A stretch of DNA of 64,000 nucleotides from Rhabditoides inermis (Eukaryota > Nematoda > Chromadorea > Rhabditida > Rhabditidae): NCBI GenBank assembly GCA_963966185.1, contig CAWZYM010000405.1:663501-727500 (forward strand). The letters are read 5' to 3'. The notes under the pieces are model-generated. The model was not told where the DNA came from and did not search any database. It saw nothing but the letters and a program-made list of their open reading frames with translations. Positions 38,637 to 52,588 of this stretch are shown piece after piece (the stretch's first letter is position 1; each line of letters opens with the position of its first letter). Position numbers and translations under genes: made by a program.

Positions 38637-39996
38637 GCTCATCGTCGACCACCATCTGACGTGATTAGAAAGCCTCGAACAGGCCCGCATATTTCTGCAT
38701 ATTGATCGCATTGAAGGTTTAAAAAAGTGTGAGCGACAGATTCCTTCAGAATTATCACTCTACACCATCACAATGAGATGCGACTTTGGATGTCGTCCTC
38801 CCCTGCGCTCATCGTCGACCACCATCTGACGTGAATAGAAAACCTCGAACAGGTCCGCATATTTCTGCATATTGATCGCATTAAAGGTTTAAAAAAGTGT
38901 GAGCGACAGGTTCCTTCAGAAATATCACTCTACACCATCACAATGAGATGCGACTTTGGATGTCGTCCGCCCCTGCGCTCATCGTCGACCACCATCTGAC
39001 GTGATTAGAAAGCCTCGAACAGGCCCGCATAATTCCGCATGTTGATCGCATTGAAAGTTTAAAAAAGTGTGAGCGACAGATTCCTTCAGAATTATCACTC
39101 TACACCATCACAATGAGATGCGACTTTGGATGTCGTCCTCCCCTGCGCTCATCGTCGACCACCATCTGACGTGAATAGAAAACCTCGAACAGGCCCGCAT
39201 ATTTCTGCATATTGATCGCATTAAAGGTTTATAAAAGTGTGAGCGACAGGTTCCTTCAGAATTATCACTCTACACCATCACAATGAGATGCGACTTTGGA
39301 TGTCGTCCGCCCCTGCGCTCATCGTCGACCACCATCTGACGTGATTAGAAAGCCTCGAACAGGCCCGCATATTTCTGCATATTGATCGCATTGAAGGTTT
39401 AAAAAAGTGTGAGCGACAGATTCCTTCAGAATTATCACTCTACACCATCACAATGAGATGCGACTTTGGATGTCGTCCTCCCCTGCGCTCATCGTCGACC
39501 ACCATCTGACGTGAATAGAAAACCTCGAACAGGTCCGCATATTTCTGCATATTGATCGCATTAAAGGTTTAAAAAAGTGTGAGCGACAGGTTCCTTCAGA
39601 AATATCACTCTACACCATCACAATGAGATGCGACTTTGGATGTCGTCCGCCCCTGCGCTCATCGTCGACCACCATCTGACGTGATTAGAAAGCCTCGAAC
39701 AGGCCCGCATAATTCCGCATGTTGATCGCATTGAAAGTTTAAATAAGTGTGAGCGACAGGTTCCTTCAGATTTATCACTCTATACCATCACAATGAGATG
39801 CGACTTTGGATTTCGTCCGCCCCTGCGCTCATCGTCGACCACCATCTGACGTGAATAGAAAGCCTCGAACAGGCCCGCATATTTCTGCATATTGATCGCA
39901 TTAAAGGTTTAAAAAAGTGTGAGCGACAGGTTCCTTCAGAATTATCACTCTACACTATCACAATGAGATGCGACTTTGGATGTCGTCCGCCCCTGC
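38637..39996 (+). repeat. 1,360-bp eight-monomer block matching 32,517-33,876
   Basis: Order: A'', A', B/A'' hybrid, A' (TTATAAAAG), A'', A', B (TATACC), A. It matches 32,517-33,876 at an offset of 6,120 bp (36 monomers). The last five units also match 29,123-29,972, showing three copies of one ancestral segment. Confidence 0.78.
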
Positions 39997-40336
39997 GCTC
40001 ATCGTCGACCACCATCTGACGTGATTAGAAAGCCTCGAACAGGCCCGCATAATTCCGCATGTTGATCGCATTGAAAGTTTAAATAAGTGTGAGCGACAGG
40101 TTCCTTCAGAATTATCACTCTACACCATCACAATGAGATGCGACTTTGGATTTCGTCCGCCCCTGCGCTCATCGTCGACCACCATCTGACGTGAATAGAA
40201 AGCCTCGAACAGGCCCGCATAATTCCGCATGTTGATCGCATTGAAAGTTTAAATAAGTGTGAGCGACAGGTTCCTTCAGAATTATCACTCTACACCATCA
40301 CAATGAGATGCGACTTTGGATTTCGTCCGCCCCTGC

Positions 40337-40506
40337 GCTCATCGTCGACCACCATCTGACGTGAATAGAAAGCCTCGAACAGGCCCGCATAATTCCGCAT
40401 GTTGATCGCACTGAGGGTTTAATTAAGTGTGAGCGACAGGTTTCTTCAGAATTATCACTCTACACCATCACAATGAGATGCGACTTTGGATTTCGTCCGC
40501 CCCTGC
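40337..40506 (+). repeat. Hybrid monomer B/C
   Basis: The unit starts as B (GCATAATTCCGCATGTTG) and switches near position 74 to C (CACTGAGGGTTTAATTAAG, CAGGTTTCTTC). It differs from Bg in having CACTGAGG and the position-107 T, so it is an independent exchange. Confidence 0.78.
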
Positions 40507-42546
40507 GCTCATCGTCGACCACCATCTGACGTGAATAGAAAGCCTCGAACAGGCCCGCATAATTCCGCATGTTGATCGCATTGAAAGTTTAAATAAGTGT
40601 GAGCGACAGGTTCCTTCAGAATTATCACTCTACACCATCACAATGAGATGCGACTTTGGATTTCGTCCGCCCCTGCGCTCATCGTCGACCACCATCTGAC
40701 GTGATTAGAAAGCCTCGAACAGGCCCGCATAATTCCGCATGTTGATCGCATTTAAAGTTTAAATAAGTGTGAGCGACAGGTTCCTTCAGAATTATCACTC
40801 TACACCATCACGATGAGATGCGACTTTGGATGTCGTCCGCCCCTGCGCTCATCGTCGACCACCATCTGACGTGAATAGAAAGCCTCGAACAGGCCCGCAT
40901 AATTCCGCATGTTGATCGCATTGAAAATTTAAATAAGTGTGAGCGACAGGTTCCTTCAGAATTATCACTCTACACCATCACAATGAGATGCGACTTTGGA
41001 TGTCGTCCGCCCCTGCGCTCATCGTCGACGACCATCTGACGTGAATAGAAAGCCCTGAACAGGCCCGCATATTGCTGCTCATTGATCGCATTGAAGATTT
41101 AGGTAAGTGTGAGCGACAGGTTCCTTCAGAATTATCACTCTATACCATCACAATGAGATGCGACTTTGGATTTCGTCCGCCCCTGCGCTCATCGTCGACC
41201 ACCATCTGACGTGAATAGAAAGCCTCGAACAGGCCCGCATAATTCCGCATGTTGATCGCATTGAAAGTTTAAATAAGTGTGAGCGACAGGTTCCTTCAGA
41301 ATTATCACTCTACACCATCACAATGAGATGCGACTTTGGATTTCGTCCGCCCCTGCGCTCATCGTCGACCACCATCTGACGTGATTAGAAAGCCTCGAAC
41401 AGGCCCGCATAATTCCGCATGTTGATCGCATTGAAAGTTTAAATAAGTGTGAGCGACAGGTTCCTTCAGAATTTTCACTCTACACCATCACAATGAGATG
41501 CGACTTTGGATGTCGTCCGCCCCTGCGCTCATCGTCGACGACCATCTGACGTGAATAGAAAGCCCTGAACAGGCCCGCATATTGCTGCTCATTGATCGCA
41601 TTGAAGATTTAGGTAAGTGTGAGCGACAGGTTCCTTCAGAATTATCACTCTATACCATCACAATGAGATGCGACTTTGGATTTCGTCCGCCCCTGCGCTC
41701 ATCGTCGACCACCATCTGACGTGAATAGAAAGCCTCGAACAGGCCCGCATATTTCTGCATATTGATCGCATTAAAGGTTTAAAAAAGTGTGAGCGACAGG
41801 TTCCTTCAGAATTATCACTCTACACTATCACAATGAGATGCGACTTTGGATGTCGTCCGCCCCTGCGCTCATCGTCGACCACCATCTGACGTGATTAGAA
41901 AGCCTCGAACAGGCCCGCATAATTCCGCATGTTGATCGCATTGAAAGTTTAAATAAGTGTGAGCGACAGGTTCCTTCAGAATTATCACTCTACACCATCA
42001 CAATGAGATGCGACTTTGGATTTCGTCCGCCCCTGCGCTCATCGTCGACCACCATCTGACGTGAATAGAAAGCCTCGAACAGGCCCGCATATTGCTGCTT
42101 GTTGATCGCACTGAGGGTTTAATTAAGTGTGAGCGACAGGTTTCTTCAGAATTATCACTCTACACCATCACAATGAGATGCGACTTTGGATTTCGTCCGC
42201 CCCTGCGCTCATCGTCGACCACCATCTGACGTGAATAGAATGCCTCGAACAGGCCCGCATAATTCCGCATGTTGATCGCATTGAAAGTTTAAATAAGTGT
42301 GAGCGACAGGTTCCTTCAGAATTATCACTCTACACCATCACAATGAGATGCGACTTTGGATTTCGTCCGCCCCTGCGCTCATCGTCGACCACCATCTGAC
42401 GTGAATAGAAAGCCTCGAACAGGTTCGCATATTGCTGCTTGTTTATCGCACTGAGGGTTTAATTAAGTGTGAGCGACAGGTTTCTTCAGAATTATCACTC
42501 TACACCATCACAATGAGATGCGACTTTGGATTTCGTCCGCCCCTGC

Positions 42547-44926
42547 GCTCATCGTCGACCACCATCTGACGTGAATAGAAAGCCTCGAACAGGCCCGCAT
42601 AATTCCGCATGTTGATCGCATTGAAAGTTTAAATAAGTGTGAGCGACAGGTTCCTTCAGAATTATCACTCTACACCATCACAATGAGATGCGACTTTGGA
42701 TGTCGTCCGCCCCTGCGCTCATCGTCGACCACCATCTGACGTGATTAGAAAGCCTCGAACAGGCCCGCATATTTCTGCATATTGATCGCATTGAAGGTTT
42801 AAAAAAGTGTGAGCGACAGATTCCTTCAGAATTATCACTCTACACCATCACAATGAGATGCGACTTTGGATGTCGTCCTCCCCTGCGCTCATCGTCGACC
42901 ACCATCTGACGTGAATAGAAAACCTCGAACAGGTCCGCATATTTCTGCATATTGATCGCATTAAAGGTTTAAAAAAGTGTGAGCGACAGGTTCCTTCAGA
43001 AATATCACTCTACACCATCACAATGAGATGCGACTTTGGATGTCGTCCGCCCCTGCGCTCATCGTCGACCACCATCTGACGTGATTAGAAAGCCTCGAAC
43101 AGGCCCGCATAATTCCGCATGTTGATCGCATTGAAAGTTTAAATAAGTGTGAGCGACAGGTTCCTTCAGATTTATCACTCTATACCATCACAATGAGATG
43201 CGACTTTGGATTTCGTCCGCCCCTGCGCTCATCGTCGACCACCATCTGACGTGAATAGAAAGCCTCGAACAGGCCCGCATATTTCTGCATATTGATCGCA
43301 TTAAAGGTTTAAAAAAGTGTGAGCGACAGGTTCCTTCAGAATTATCACTCTACACTATCACAATGAGATGCGACTTTGGATGTCGTCCGCCCCTGCGCTC
43401 ATCGTCGACCACCATCTGACGTGATTAGAAAGCCTCGAACAGGCCCGCATAATTCCGCATGTTGATCGCATTGAAAGTTTAAATAAGTGTGAGCGACAGG
43501 TTCCTTCAGAATTATCACTCTACACCATCACAATGAGATGCGACTTTGGATTTCGTCCGCCCCTGCGCTCATCGTCGACCACCATCTGACGTGAATAGAA
43601 AGCCTCGAACAGGTTCGCATATTGCTGCTTGTTTATCGCACTGAGGGTTTAATTAAGTGTGAGCGACAGGTTTCTTCAGAATTATCACTCTACACCATCA
43701 CAATGAGATGCGACTTTGGATTTCGTCCGCCCCTGCGCTCATCGTCGACCACCATCTGACGTGAATAGAAAGCCTCGAACAGGCCCGCATAATTCCGCAT
43801 GTTGATCGCATTGAAAGTTTAAATAAGTGTGAGCGACAGGTTCCTTCAGAATTATCACTCTACACCATCACAATGAGATGCGACTTTGGATTTCGTCCGC
43901 CCCTGCGCTCATCGTCGACCACCATCTGACGTGATTAGAAAGCCTCGAACAGGCCCGCATAATTCCGCATGTTGATCGCATTGAAAGTTTAAATAAGTGT
44001 GAGCGACAAGTTCCTTCAGAATTTTCACTCTACACCATCACAATGAGATGCGACTTTGGATGTCGTCCGCCCCTGCGCTCATCGTCGACGACCATCTGAC
44101 GTGAATAGAAAGCCCTGAACAGGCCCGCATATTGCTGCTCATTGATCGCATTGAAGATTTAGGTAAGTGTGAGCGACAGGTTCCTTCAGAATTATCACTC
44201 TATACCATCACAATGAGATGCGACTTTGGATTTCGTCCGCCCCTGCGCTCATCGTCGACCACCATCTGACGTGAATAGAAAGCCTCGAACAGGCCCGCAT
44301 ATTTCTGCATATTGATCGCATTAAAGGTTTAAAAAAGTGTGAGCGACAGGTTCCTTCAGAATTATCACTCTACACTATCACAATGAGATGCGACTTTGGA
44401 TGTCGTCCGCCCCTGCGCTCATCGTCGACCACCATCTGACGTGATTAGAAAGCCTCGAACAGGCCCGCATAATTCCGCATGTTGATCGCATTGAAAGTTT
44501 AAATAAGTGTGAGCGACAGGTTCCTTCAGAATTATCACTCTACACCATCACAATGAGATGCGACTTTGGATTTCGTCCGCCCCTGCGCTCATCGTCGACC
44601 ACCATCTGACGTGAATAGAAAGCCTCGAACAGGCCCGCATATTGCTGCTTGTTGATCGCACTGAGGGTTTAATTAAGTGTGAGCGACAGGTTTCTTCAGA
44701 ATTATCACTCTACACCATCACAATGAGATGCGACTTTGGATTTCGTCCGCCCCTGCGCTCATCGTCGACCACCATCTGACGTGAATAGAAAGCCTCGAAC
44801 AGGCCCGCATAATTCCGCATGTTGATCGCATTGAAAGTTTAAATAAGTGTGAGCGACAGGTTCCTTCAGAATTATCACTCTACACCATCACAATGAGATG
44901 CGACTTTGGATTTCGTCCGCCCCTGC
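42547..44926 (+). repeat. 2,380-bp fourteen-monomer block, copy 1 of a 19-mer repeat
   Basis: Order: B, A'', A', B, A, B, C', B, B, D, A, B, C, B. The same order recurs at 45,777-48,156, 3,230 bp (19 monomers) later. Private difference here: GCGACAAGTTCC in the unit at 43,907. Confidence 0.82.
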
Positions 44927-45266
44927 GCTCATCGTCGACCACCATCTGACGTGATTAGAAAGCCTCGAACAGGCCCGCATAATTCCGCATGTTGATCGCA
45001 TTGAAAGTTTAAATAAGTGTGAGCGACAGGTTCCTTCAGAATTTTCACTCTACACCATCACAATGAGATGCGACTTTGGATGTCGTCCGCCCCTGCGCTC
45101 ATCGTCGACGACCATCTGACGTGAATAGAAAGCCCTGAACAGGCCCGCATATTGCTGCTCATTGATCGCATTGAAGATTTAGGTAAGTGTGAGCGACAGG
45201 TTCCTTCAGAATTATCACTCTATACCATCACAATGAGATGCGACTTTGGATTTCGTCCGCCCCTGC

Positions 45267-45436
45267 GCTCATCGTCGACCACCATCTGACGTGAATAGAA
45301 AGCCTCGAACAGGCCCGCATATTTCTGCATATTGATCGCATTAAAGGTTTAATTAAGTGTGAGCGACAGGTTTCTTCAGAATTATCACTCTACACCATCA
45401 CAATGAGATGCGACTTTGGATTTCGTCCGCCCCTGC
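45267..45436 (+). repeat. Hybrid monomer A/C
   Basis: The unit begins as A (GCATATTTCTGCATATTG, ATTAAAGGTTTA) and ends as C (TTAATTAAG, CAGGTTTCTTC). In the related segment at 41,697-42,376 the order is A, B, C, B (AGAATGCC), C'. Here it is A/C, B (AGAATGCC), C', so two monomers' worth of sequence was lost at the A/C junction. This is a direct footprint of unequal exchange. Confidence 0.82.
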
Positions 45437-45776
45437 GCTCATCGTCGACCACCATCTGACGTGAATAGAATGCCTCGAACAGGCCCGCATAATTCCGCAT
45501 GTTGATCGCATTGAAAGTTTAAATAAGTGTGAGCGACAGGTTCCTTCAGAATTATCACTCTACACCATCACAATGAGATGCGACTTTGGATTTCGTCCGC
45601 CCCTGCGCTCATCGTCGACCACCATCTGACGTGAATAGAAAGCCTCGAACAGGTTCGCATATTGCTGCTTGTTTATCGCACTGAGGGTTTAATTAAGTGT
45701 GAGCGACAGGTTTCTTCAGAATTATCACTCTACACCATCACAATGAGATGCGACTTTGGATTTCGTCCGCCCCTGC

Positions 45777-48156
45777 GCTCATCGTCGACCACCATCTGAC
45801 GTGAATAGAAAGCCTCGAACAGGCCCGCATAATTCCGCATGTTGATCGCATTGAAAGTTTAAATAAGTGTGAGCGACAGGTTCCTTCAGAATTATCACTC
45901 TACACCATCACAATGAGATGCGACTTTGGATGTCGTCCGCCCCTGCGCTCATCGTCGACCACCATCTGACGTGATTAGAAAGCCTCGAACAGGCCCGCAT
46001 ATTTCTGCATATTGATCGCATTGAAGGTTTAAAAAAGTGTGAGCGACAGATTCCTTCAGAATTATCACTCTACACCATCACAATGAGATGCGACTTTGGA
46101 TGTCGTCCTCCCCTGCGCTCATCGTCGACCACCATCTGACGTGAATAGAAAACCTCGAACAGGTCCGCATATTTCTGCATATTGATCGCATTAAAGGTTT
46201 AAAAAAGTGTGAGCGACAGGTTCCTTCAGAAATATCACTCTACACCATCACAATGAGATGCGACTTTGGATGTCGTCCGCCCCTGCGCTCATCGTCGACC
46301 ACCATCTGACGTGATTAGAAAGCCTCGAACAGGCCCGCATAATTCCGCATGTTGATCGCATTGAAAGTTTAAATAAGTGTGAGCGACAGGTTCCTTCAGA
46401 TTTATCACTCTATACCATCACAATGAGATGCGACTTTGGATTTCGTCCGCCCCTGCGCTCATCGTCGACCACCATCTGACGTGAATAGAAAGCCTCGAAC
46501 AGGCCCGCATATTTCTGCATATTGATCGCATTAAAGGTTTAAAAAAGTGTGAGCGACAGGTTCCTTCAGAATTATCACTCTACACTATCACAATGAGATG
46601 CGACTTTGGATGTCGTCCGCCCCTGCGCTCATCGTCGACCACCATCTGACGTGATTAGAAAGCCTCGAACAGGCCCGCATAATTCCGCATGTTGATCGCA
46701 TTGAAAGTTTAAATAAGTGTGAGCGACAGGTTCCTTCAGAATTATCACTCTACACCATCACAATGAGATGCGACTTTGGATTTCGTCCGCCCCTGCGCTC
46801 ATCGTCGACCACCATCTGACGTGAATAGAAAGCCTCGAACAGGTTCGCATATTGCTGCTTGTTTATCGCACTGAGGGTTTAATTAAGTGTGAGCGACAGG
46901 TTTCTTCAGAATTATCACTCTACACCATCACAATGAGATGCGACTTTGGATTTCGTCCGCCCCTGCGCTCATCGTCGACCACCATCTGACGTGAATAGAA
47001 AGCCTCGAACAGGCCCGCATAATTCCGCATGTTGATCGCATTGAAAGTTTAAATAAGTGTGAGCGACAGGTTCCTTCAGAATTATCACTCTACACCATCA
47101 CAATGAGATGCGACTTTGGATTTCGTCCGCCCCTGCGCTCATCGTCGACCACCATCTGACGTGATTAGAAAGCCTCGAACAGGCCCGCATAATTTCGCAT
47201 GTTGATCGCATTGAAAGTTTAAATAAGTGTGAGCGACAGGTTCCTTCAGAATTTTCACTCTACACCATCACAATGAGATGCGACTTTGGATGTCGTCCGC
47301 CCCTGCGCTCATCGTCGACGACCATCTGACGTGAATAGAAAGCCCTGAACAGGCCCGCATATTGCTGCTCATTGATCGCATTGAAGATTTAGGTAAGTGT
47401 GAGCGACAGGTTCCTTCAGAATTATCACTCTATACCATCACAATGAGATGCGACTTTGGATTTCGTCCGCCCCTGCGCTCATCGTCGACCACCATCTGAC
47501 GTGAATAGAAAGCCTCGAACAGGCCCGCATATTTCTGCATATTGATCGCATTAAAGGTTTAAAAAAGTGTGAGCGACAGGTTCCTTCAGAATTATCACTC
47601 TACACTATCACAATGAGATGCGACTTTGGATGTCGTCCGCCCCTGCGCTCATCGTCGACCACCATCTGACGTGATTAGAAAGCCTCGAACAGGCCCGCAT
47701 AATTCCGCATGTTGATCGCATTGAAAGTTTAAATAAGTGTGAGCGACAGGTTCCTTCAGAATTATCACTCTACACCATCACAATGAGATGCGACTTTGGA
47801 TTTCGTCCGCCCCTGCGCTCATCGTCGACCACCATCTGACGTGAATAGAAAGCCTCGAACAGGCCCGCATATTGCTGCTTGTTGATCGCACTGAGGGTTT
47901 AATTAAGTGTGAGCGACAGGTTTCTTCAGAATTATCACTCTACACCATCACAATGAGATGCGACTTTGGATTTCGTCCGCCCCTGCGCTCATCGTCGACC
48001 ACCATCTGACGTGAATAGAAAGCCTCGAACAGGCCCGCATAATTCCGCATGTTGATCGCATTGAAAGTTTAAATAAGTGTGAGCGACAGGTTCCTTCAGA
48101 ATTATCACTCTACACCATCACAATGAGATGCGACTTTGGATTTCGTCCGCCCCTGC
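45777..48156 (+). repeat. 2,380-bp fourteen-monomer block, copy 2 of a 19-mer repeat
   Basis: Second copy of 42,547-44,926. Its private difference is GCATAATTTCGCATG in the unit at 47,137. After it, the order changes to F-like, D, B, Bg, B, G, which leads out of the island. Confidence 0.82.
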
Positions 48157-50204
48157 GCTCATCGTCGACCACCATCTGACGTGATTAGAAAGCCTCGAAC
48201 AGGCCCGCATAATTTTGCATGTTGATCGCATTGAAAGTTTGAATAAGTGTGAGCGACAGGTTCCTTCAGAATTATCACTCTACACCATCACAATGAGATG
48301 CGACTTTGGATGTCGTCCGCCCCTGCGCTCATCGTCGACCACCATCTGACGTGAATAGAAAGCCCTGAACAGGTCCGCATATTGCTGCTCATTGATCGCA
48401 TTGAAGATTTAGGTAAGTGTGAGCGACAGGTTCCTTCAGAATTATCACTCTACACCATCACAATGAGATGCGACTTTGGATGTCGTCCGCCCCTGCGCTC
48501 ATCGTCGACCACCATCTGACGTGATTAGAATGCCTCGAACAGGCCCGCATAATTCCGCATGTTGATCGCATTGAAAGTTTAAATAAGTGTGAGCGACAGG
48601 TTCCTTCAGAATTATCACTCTATACCATCACAATGAGATGCGACTTTGGATGTCGTCCGCCCCTGCGCTCATCGTCGACCACCATCTGACGTGATTAGAA
48701 AGCCTCGAACAGGCCCGCATAATTCCGCATGTTGATCGCATTGAGGGTTTAATTAAGTGTGAGCGACAGGTTCCTTCAGAATTATCACTCTACACCATCA
48801 CAATGAGATGCGACTTTGGATGTCGTCCGCCCCTGCGCTCATCGTCGACCACCATCTGACGTGATTAGAAAGCCTCGAACAGGCCCGCATAATTCCGCAT
48901 GTTGATCGCATTGAAAGTTTAAATAAGTGTGAGCGACAGGTTCCTTCAGAATTATCACTCTACACCATCACAATGAGATGCGACTTTGGATTTCGTCCGC
49001 CCCTGCGCTCATCGTCGACCACCATCTGACGTGAATAGAAAGCCTCGAACAGGCCCGCATATTGCTGCTTGTTGATCGCATTGAGAGTTTAATTAAGTGT
49101 GAGCGACAGGTTCCTTCAGAATTATGTATCACTCTACACCATCACAATGAGATGCGACTTTGGATTTCGTCCGCCCCTGCGCTCATCGTCGACCACCATC
49201 TGACGTGAATAGAAAGCCTCGAACAGGCCCGCATAATTCCGCATGTTGATCGCATTGAAAGTTTAAATAAGTGTGAGCGACAGGTTCCTTCAGATTTATC
49301 ACTCTACACCATCACAATGATATGCGACTTTGGATTTCGTCCGCCACTGCGCTCATCGTCGACCACCATCTGACGTGAATAGAAAGCCTCGAACAGGCCC
49401 GCAGAATTCCGCATGTTGATCGCATTGAAAGTTTAAATAAGTGTGAGCGACAGGTTCCTTCAGAATTATCTTTTTACACCATCACAATGAGATGCGACTT
49501 TGGATTTCGTCCGCCCCTGCGCTCATCGTCGACCACCATCTGACGTGATTAGAAAGCCTCGAACAGGCCCGCATAATTCCGCATGTTGATCGCATTGAAA
49601 GTTTAAACAAGTGTGAGCGACAGGTTCCTTCAAAATTATCACTCTACACCATCACAATGAGATGCGACTTTGGATGTCGTCCGCCCCTGCGCTCATCGTC
49701 GACCACCATCTGACGTGAATAGAAAGCCTCGAACAGGCCCGCATATTGCTGCTTGTTGATCGCATTGAGGGTTTAATTAAGTGTGAGCGACAGGTTCCTT
49801 CAGAATTATGTATCACTCTACACCATCACAATGAGATGCGACTTTGGATTTCGTCCGCCCCTGCGCTCATCGTCGACCACCATCTGACGTGAATAGAAAG
49901 CCTCGAACAGGCCCGCATAATTCCGCATGTTGATCGCATTGAAAGTTTAATTAAGTGTGAGCGACAGGTTCCTTCAGATTTATCACTCTACACCATCACA
50001 ATGAGATGCGACTTCGGATGTCGTCCGCCCCTGCGCTCATCGTCGACCACCATCTGACGTGATTAGAAAGCCTCGAACAGGCCCGCATTATTCCGCATGT
50101 TGATCGCATTGAAAGTTTAAATAAGTGTGAGCGACAGGTTCCTTCAGATTTATCACTCTACACCATCACAATGATATGCGACTTTGGATTTCGTCCGCCA
50201 CTGC

Positions 50205-51904
50205 GCTCATCGTCGACCACCATCTGACGTGAATAGAAAGCCTCGAACAGGCCCGTATAATTCCGCATGTTGATCGCATTGAAAGTTTAAATAAGTGTGA
50301 GCGACAGGTTCCTTCAGAATTATCTTTTTACACCATCACAATGAGATGCGACTTTGGATGTCGTCCGCCCCTGCGCTCATCGTCGACCACCATCTGACGT
50401 GATTAGAAAGCCTCGAACAGGCCCGCATAATTCCGCATGTTGATCGCATTGAAAGTTTAAATAAGTGTGAGCGACAGATTCCTTCAGAATTATCACTCTA
50501 CACCATCACAATGAGATGCGACTTTGGATGTCGTCCGCCCCTGCGCTCATCGTCGACCACCATCTGACGTGATTAGAAAGCCTCGAACAGGCCCGCATAA
50601 TTCCGCATGTTGATCGCATTGAAAGTTTAAACAAGTGTGAGCGACAGGTTCCTTCAAAATTATCACTCTACACCATCACAATGAGATGCGACTTTGGATG
50701 TCGTCCGCCCCTGCGCTCATCGTCGACCACCATCTGACGTGAATAGAAAGCCTCGAACAGGCCCGCATATTGCTGCTTGTTCATCGCATTGAGGGTTTAA
50801 TTAAGTGTGAGCGACAGGTTCCTTCAGAATTATCACTCTACACCATCACAATGAGATGCGACTTTGGATTTCGTCCGCCCCTGCGCTCATCGTCGACCAC
50901 CATCTGACGTGAATAGAAAGCCTCGAACAGGCCCGCATAATTCCGCATGTTGATCGCATTGAAAGTTTAAAAAAGTGTGAGCGACAGGTTCCTTCAGAAT
51001 TATCACTCTACACCATCACAATGAGATGCGACTTTGGATGTCGTCCGCCCCTGCGCTCATCGTCGACCACCATCTGACGTGATTAGAAAGCCTCGAACAG
51101 GCCCGCATAATTCCGCATGTTGATCGCATTGAAAGTTTAAATAAGTGTGAGCGACAGGTTCCTTCAGATTTATCACTCTACACCATCACAATGAGATGCG
51201 ACTTTGGATGTCGTCCGCCCCTGCGCTCATCGTCGACCACCATCTGAGGTGAATAGAAAGCCCTGAACAGGCCCGCATATTGCTGCTCATTGATCGCATT
51301 GCAGATTTAGGTAAGTGTGAGCGACAGGTTCCTTCAGAATTATCACTCTACACCATCACAATGAGATGCGACTTTGGATGTCGTCCGCCCCTGCGCTCAT
51401 CGTCGACCACCATCTGACGTGATTAGAAAGCCTCGAACAGGCCTGCATAATTCCGCATGTTGATCGCATTGAGGGTTTAATTAAGTGTGAGCGATAGGTT
51501 CCTTCAGAATTATCACTCTACACCATCACAATGAGATGCGACTTTGGATGTCGTCCGCCCCTGCGCTCATCGTCGACCACCATCTGACGTGATTAGAATG
51601 CCTCGAACAGGCCCGCATAATTCCGCATGTTGATCGCATTGAAAGTTTAAATAAGTGTGAGCGACAGGTTCCTTCAGAATTATCACTCTACACCATCACA
51701 ATGAGATGCGACTTTGGATTTCGTCCGCCCCTGCGCTCATCGTCGACCACCATCTGACGTGAATAGAAAGCCTCGAACAGGCCCGCATATTGCTGCTTGT
51801 TGATCGCACTGAGGGTTTAATTAAGTGTGAGCGACAGGTTCCTTCAGAATTATCACACTACACCATCACAATGAGATGCGACTTTGGATGTCGTCCGCCC
51901 CTGC
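50205..51904 (+). repeat. 1,700-bp ten-monomer block, copy 1
   Basis: Order: I (CCCGTATAATT), B (ACAGATTCC), E, G'' (TTGTTCATCG), B, B, D (GCAGATT), Bg (CCTGCAT, GCGATAGG), B (AGAATGCC), C (CACACTACACC). All these private marks recur at 52,589-54,288, an offset of 2,384 bp (14 monomers plus one GTAT). Confidence 0.88.
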
Positions 51905-52588
51905 GCTCATCGTCGACCACCATCTGACGTGAATAGAAAGCCTCGAACAGGCCCGCATATTGCTGCTTGTTGATCGCATTGAGGGTTTAATTAAGTGTGA
52001 GCGACAGGTTCCTTCAGAATTATGTATCACTCTACACCATCACAATGAGATGCGACTTTGGATTTCGTCCGCCCCTGCGCTCATCGTCGACCACCATCTG
52101 ACGTGAATAGAAAGCCTCGAACAGGCCCGCATAATTCCGCATGTTGATCGCATTGAAAGTTTAATTAAGTGTGAGCGACAGGTTCCTTCAGATTTATCAC
52201 TCTACACCATCACAATGAGATGCGACTTCGGATGTCGTCCGCCCCTGCGCTCATCGTCGACCACCATCTGACGTGATTAGAAAGCCTCGAACAGGCCCGC
52301 ATTATTCCGCATGTTGATCGCATTGAAAGTTTAATTAAGTGTGAGCGACAGGTTCCTTCAGAATTATCACTCTACACCATCACAATGAGATGCGACTTTG
52401 GATGTCGTCCGCCCCTGCGCTCATCGTCGACCACCATCTGACGTGATTAGAAAGCCTCGAACAGGCCCGCATTATTCCGCATGTTGATCGCATTGAAAGT
52501 TTAAATAAGTGTGAGCGACAGGTTCCTTCAGATTTATCACTCTACACCATCACAATGATATGCGACTTTGGATTTCGTCCGCCACTGC

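Larger units (their letters stand above)
29123..49006 (+). repeat. Twenty-kb homogeneous island lacking GTAT, E, H and I monomers
   Basis: I see only A, A', A'', B, C, C', D and related units here (with one F-like unit at 48,157 and one Bg at 48,667), none with GTAT. From 30,307 to 49,006 there are 110 consecutive monomers in exact 170-bp phase. The island is bordered by G monomers of the rare GAGAGT form at 28,949 and 49,007. The landmark ATTTATCACTCTATACCATC recurs at about 29,757, 33,661, 36,041, 39,781, 43,181 and 46,411, giving higher-order spacings of 23 (less 6 bp), 14, 22, 20 and 19 monomers. Confidence 0.82.

Noticed and set aside
30307..49006. Telomeric, rDNA or other known tandem repeat inside the island
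   Set aside because: Every unit is the same 170-bp satellite. No telomere-type short repeat and no rRNA sequence is visible.
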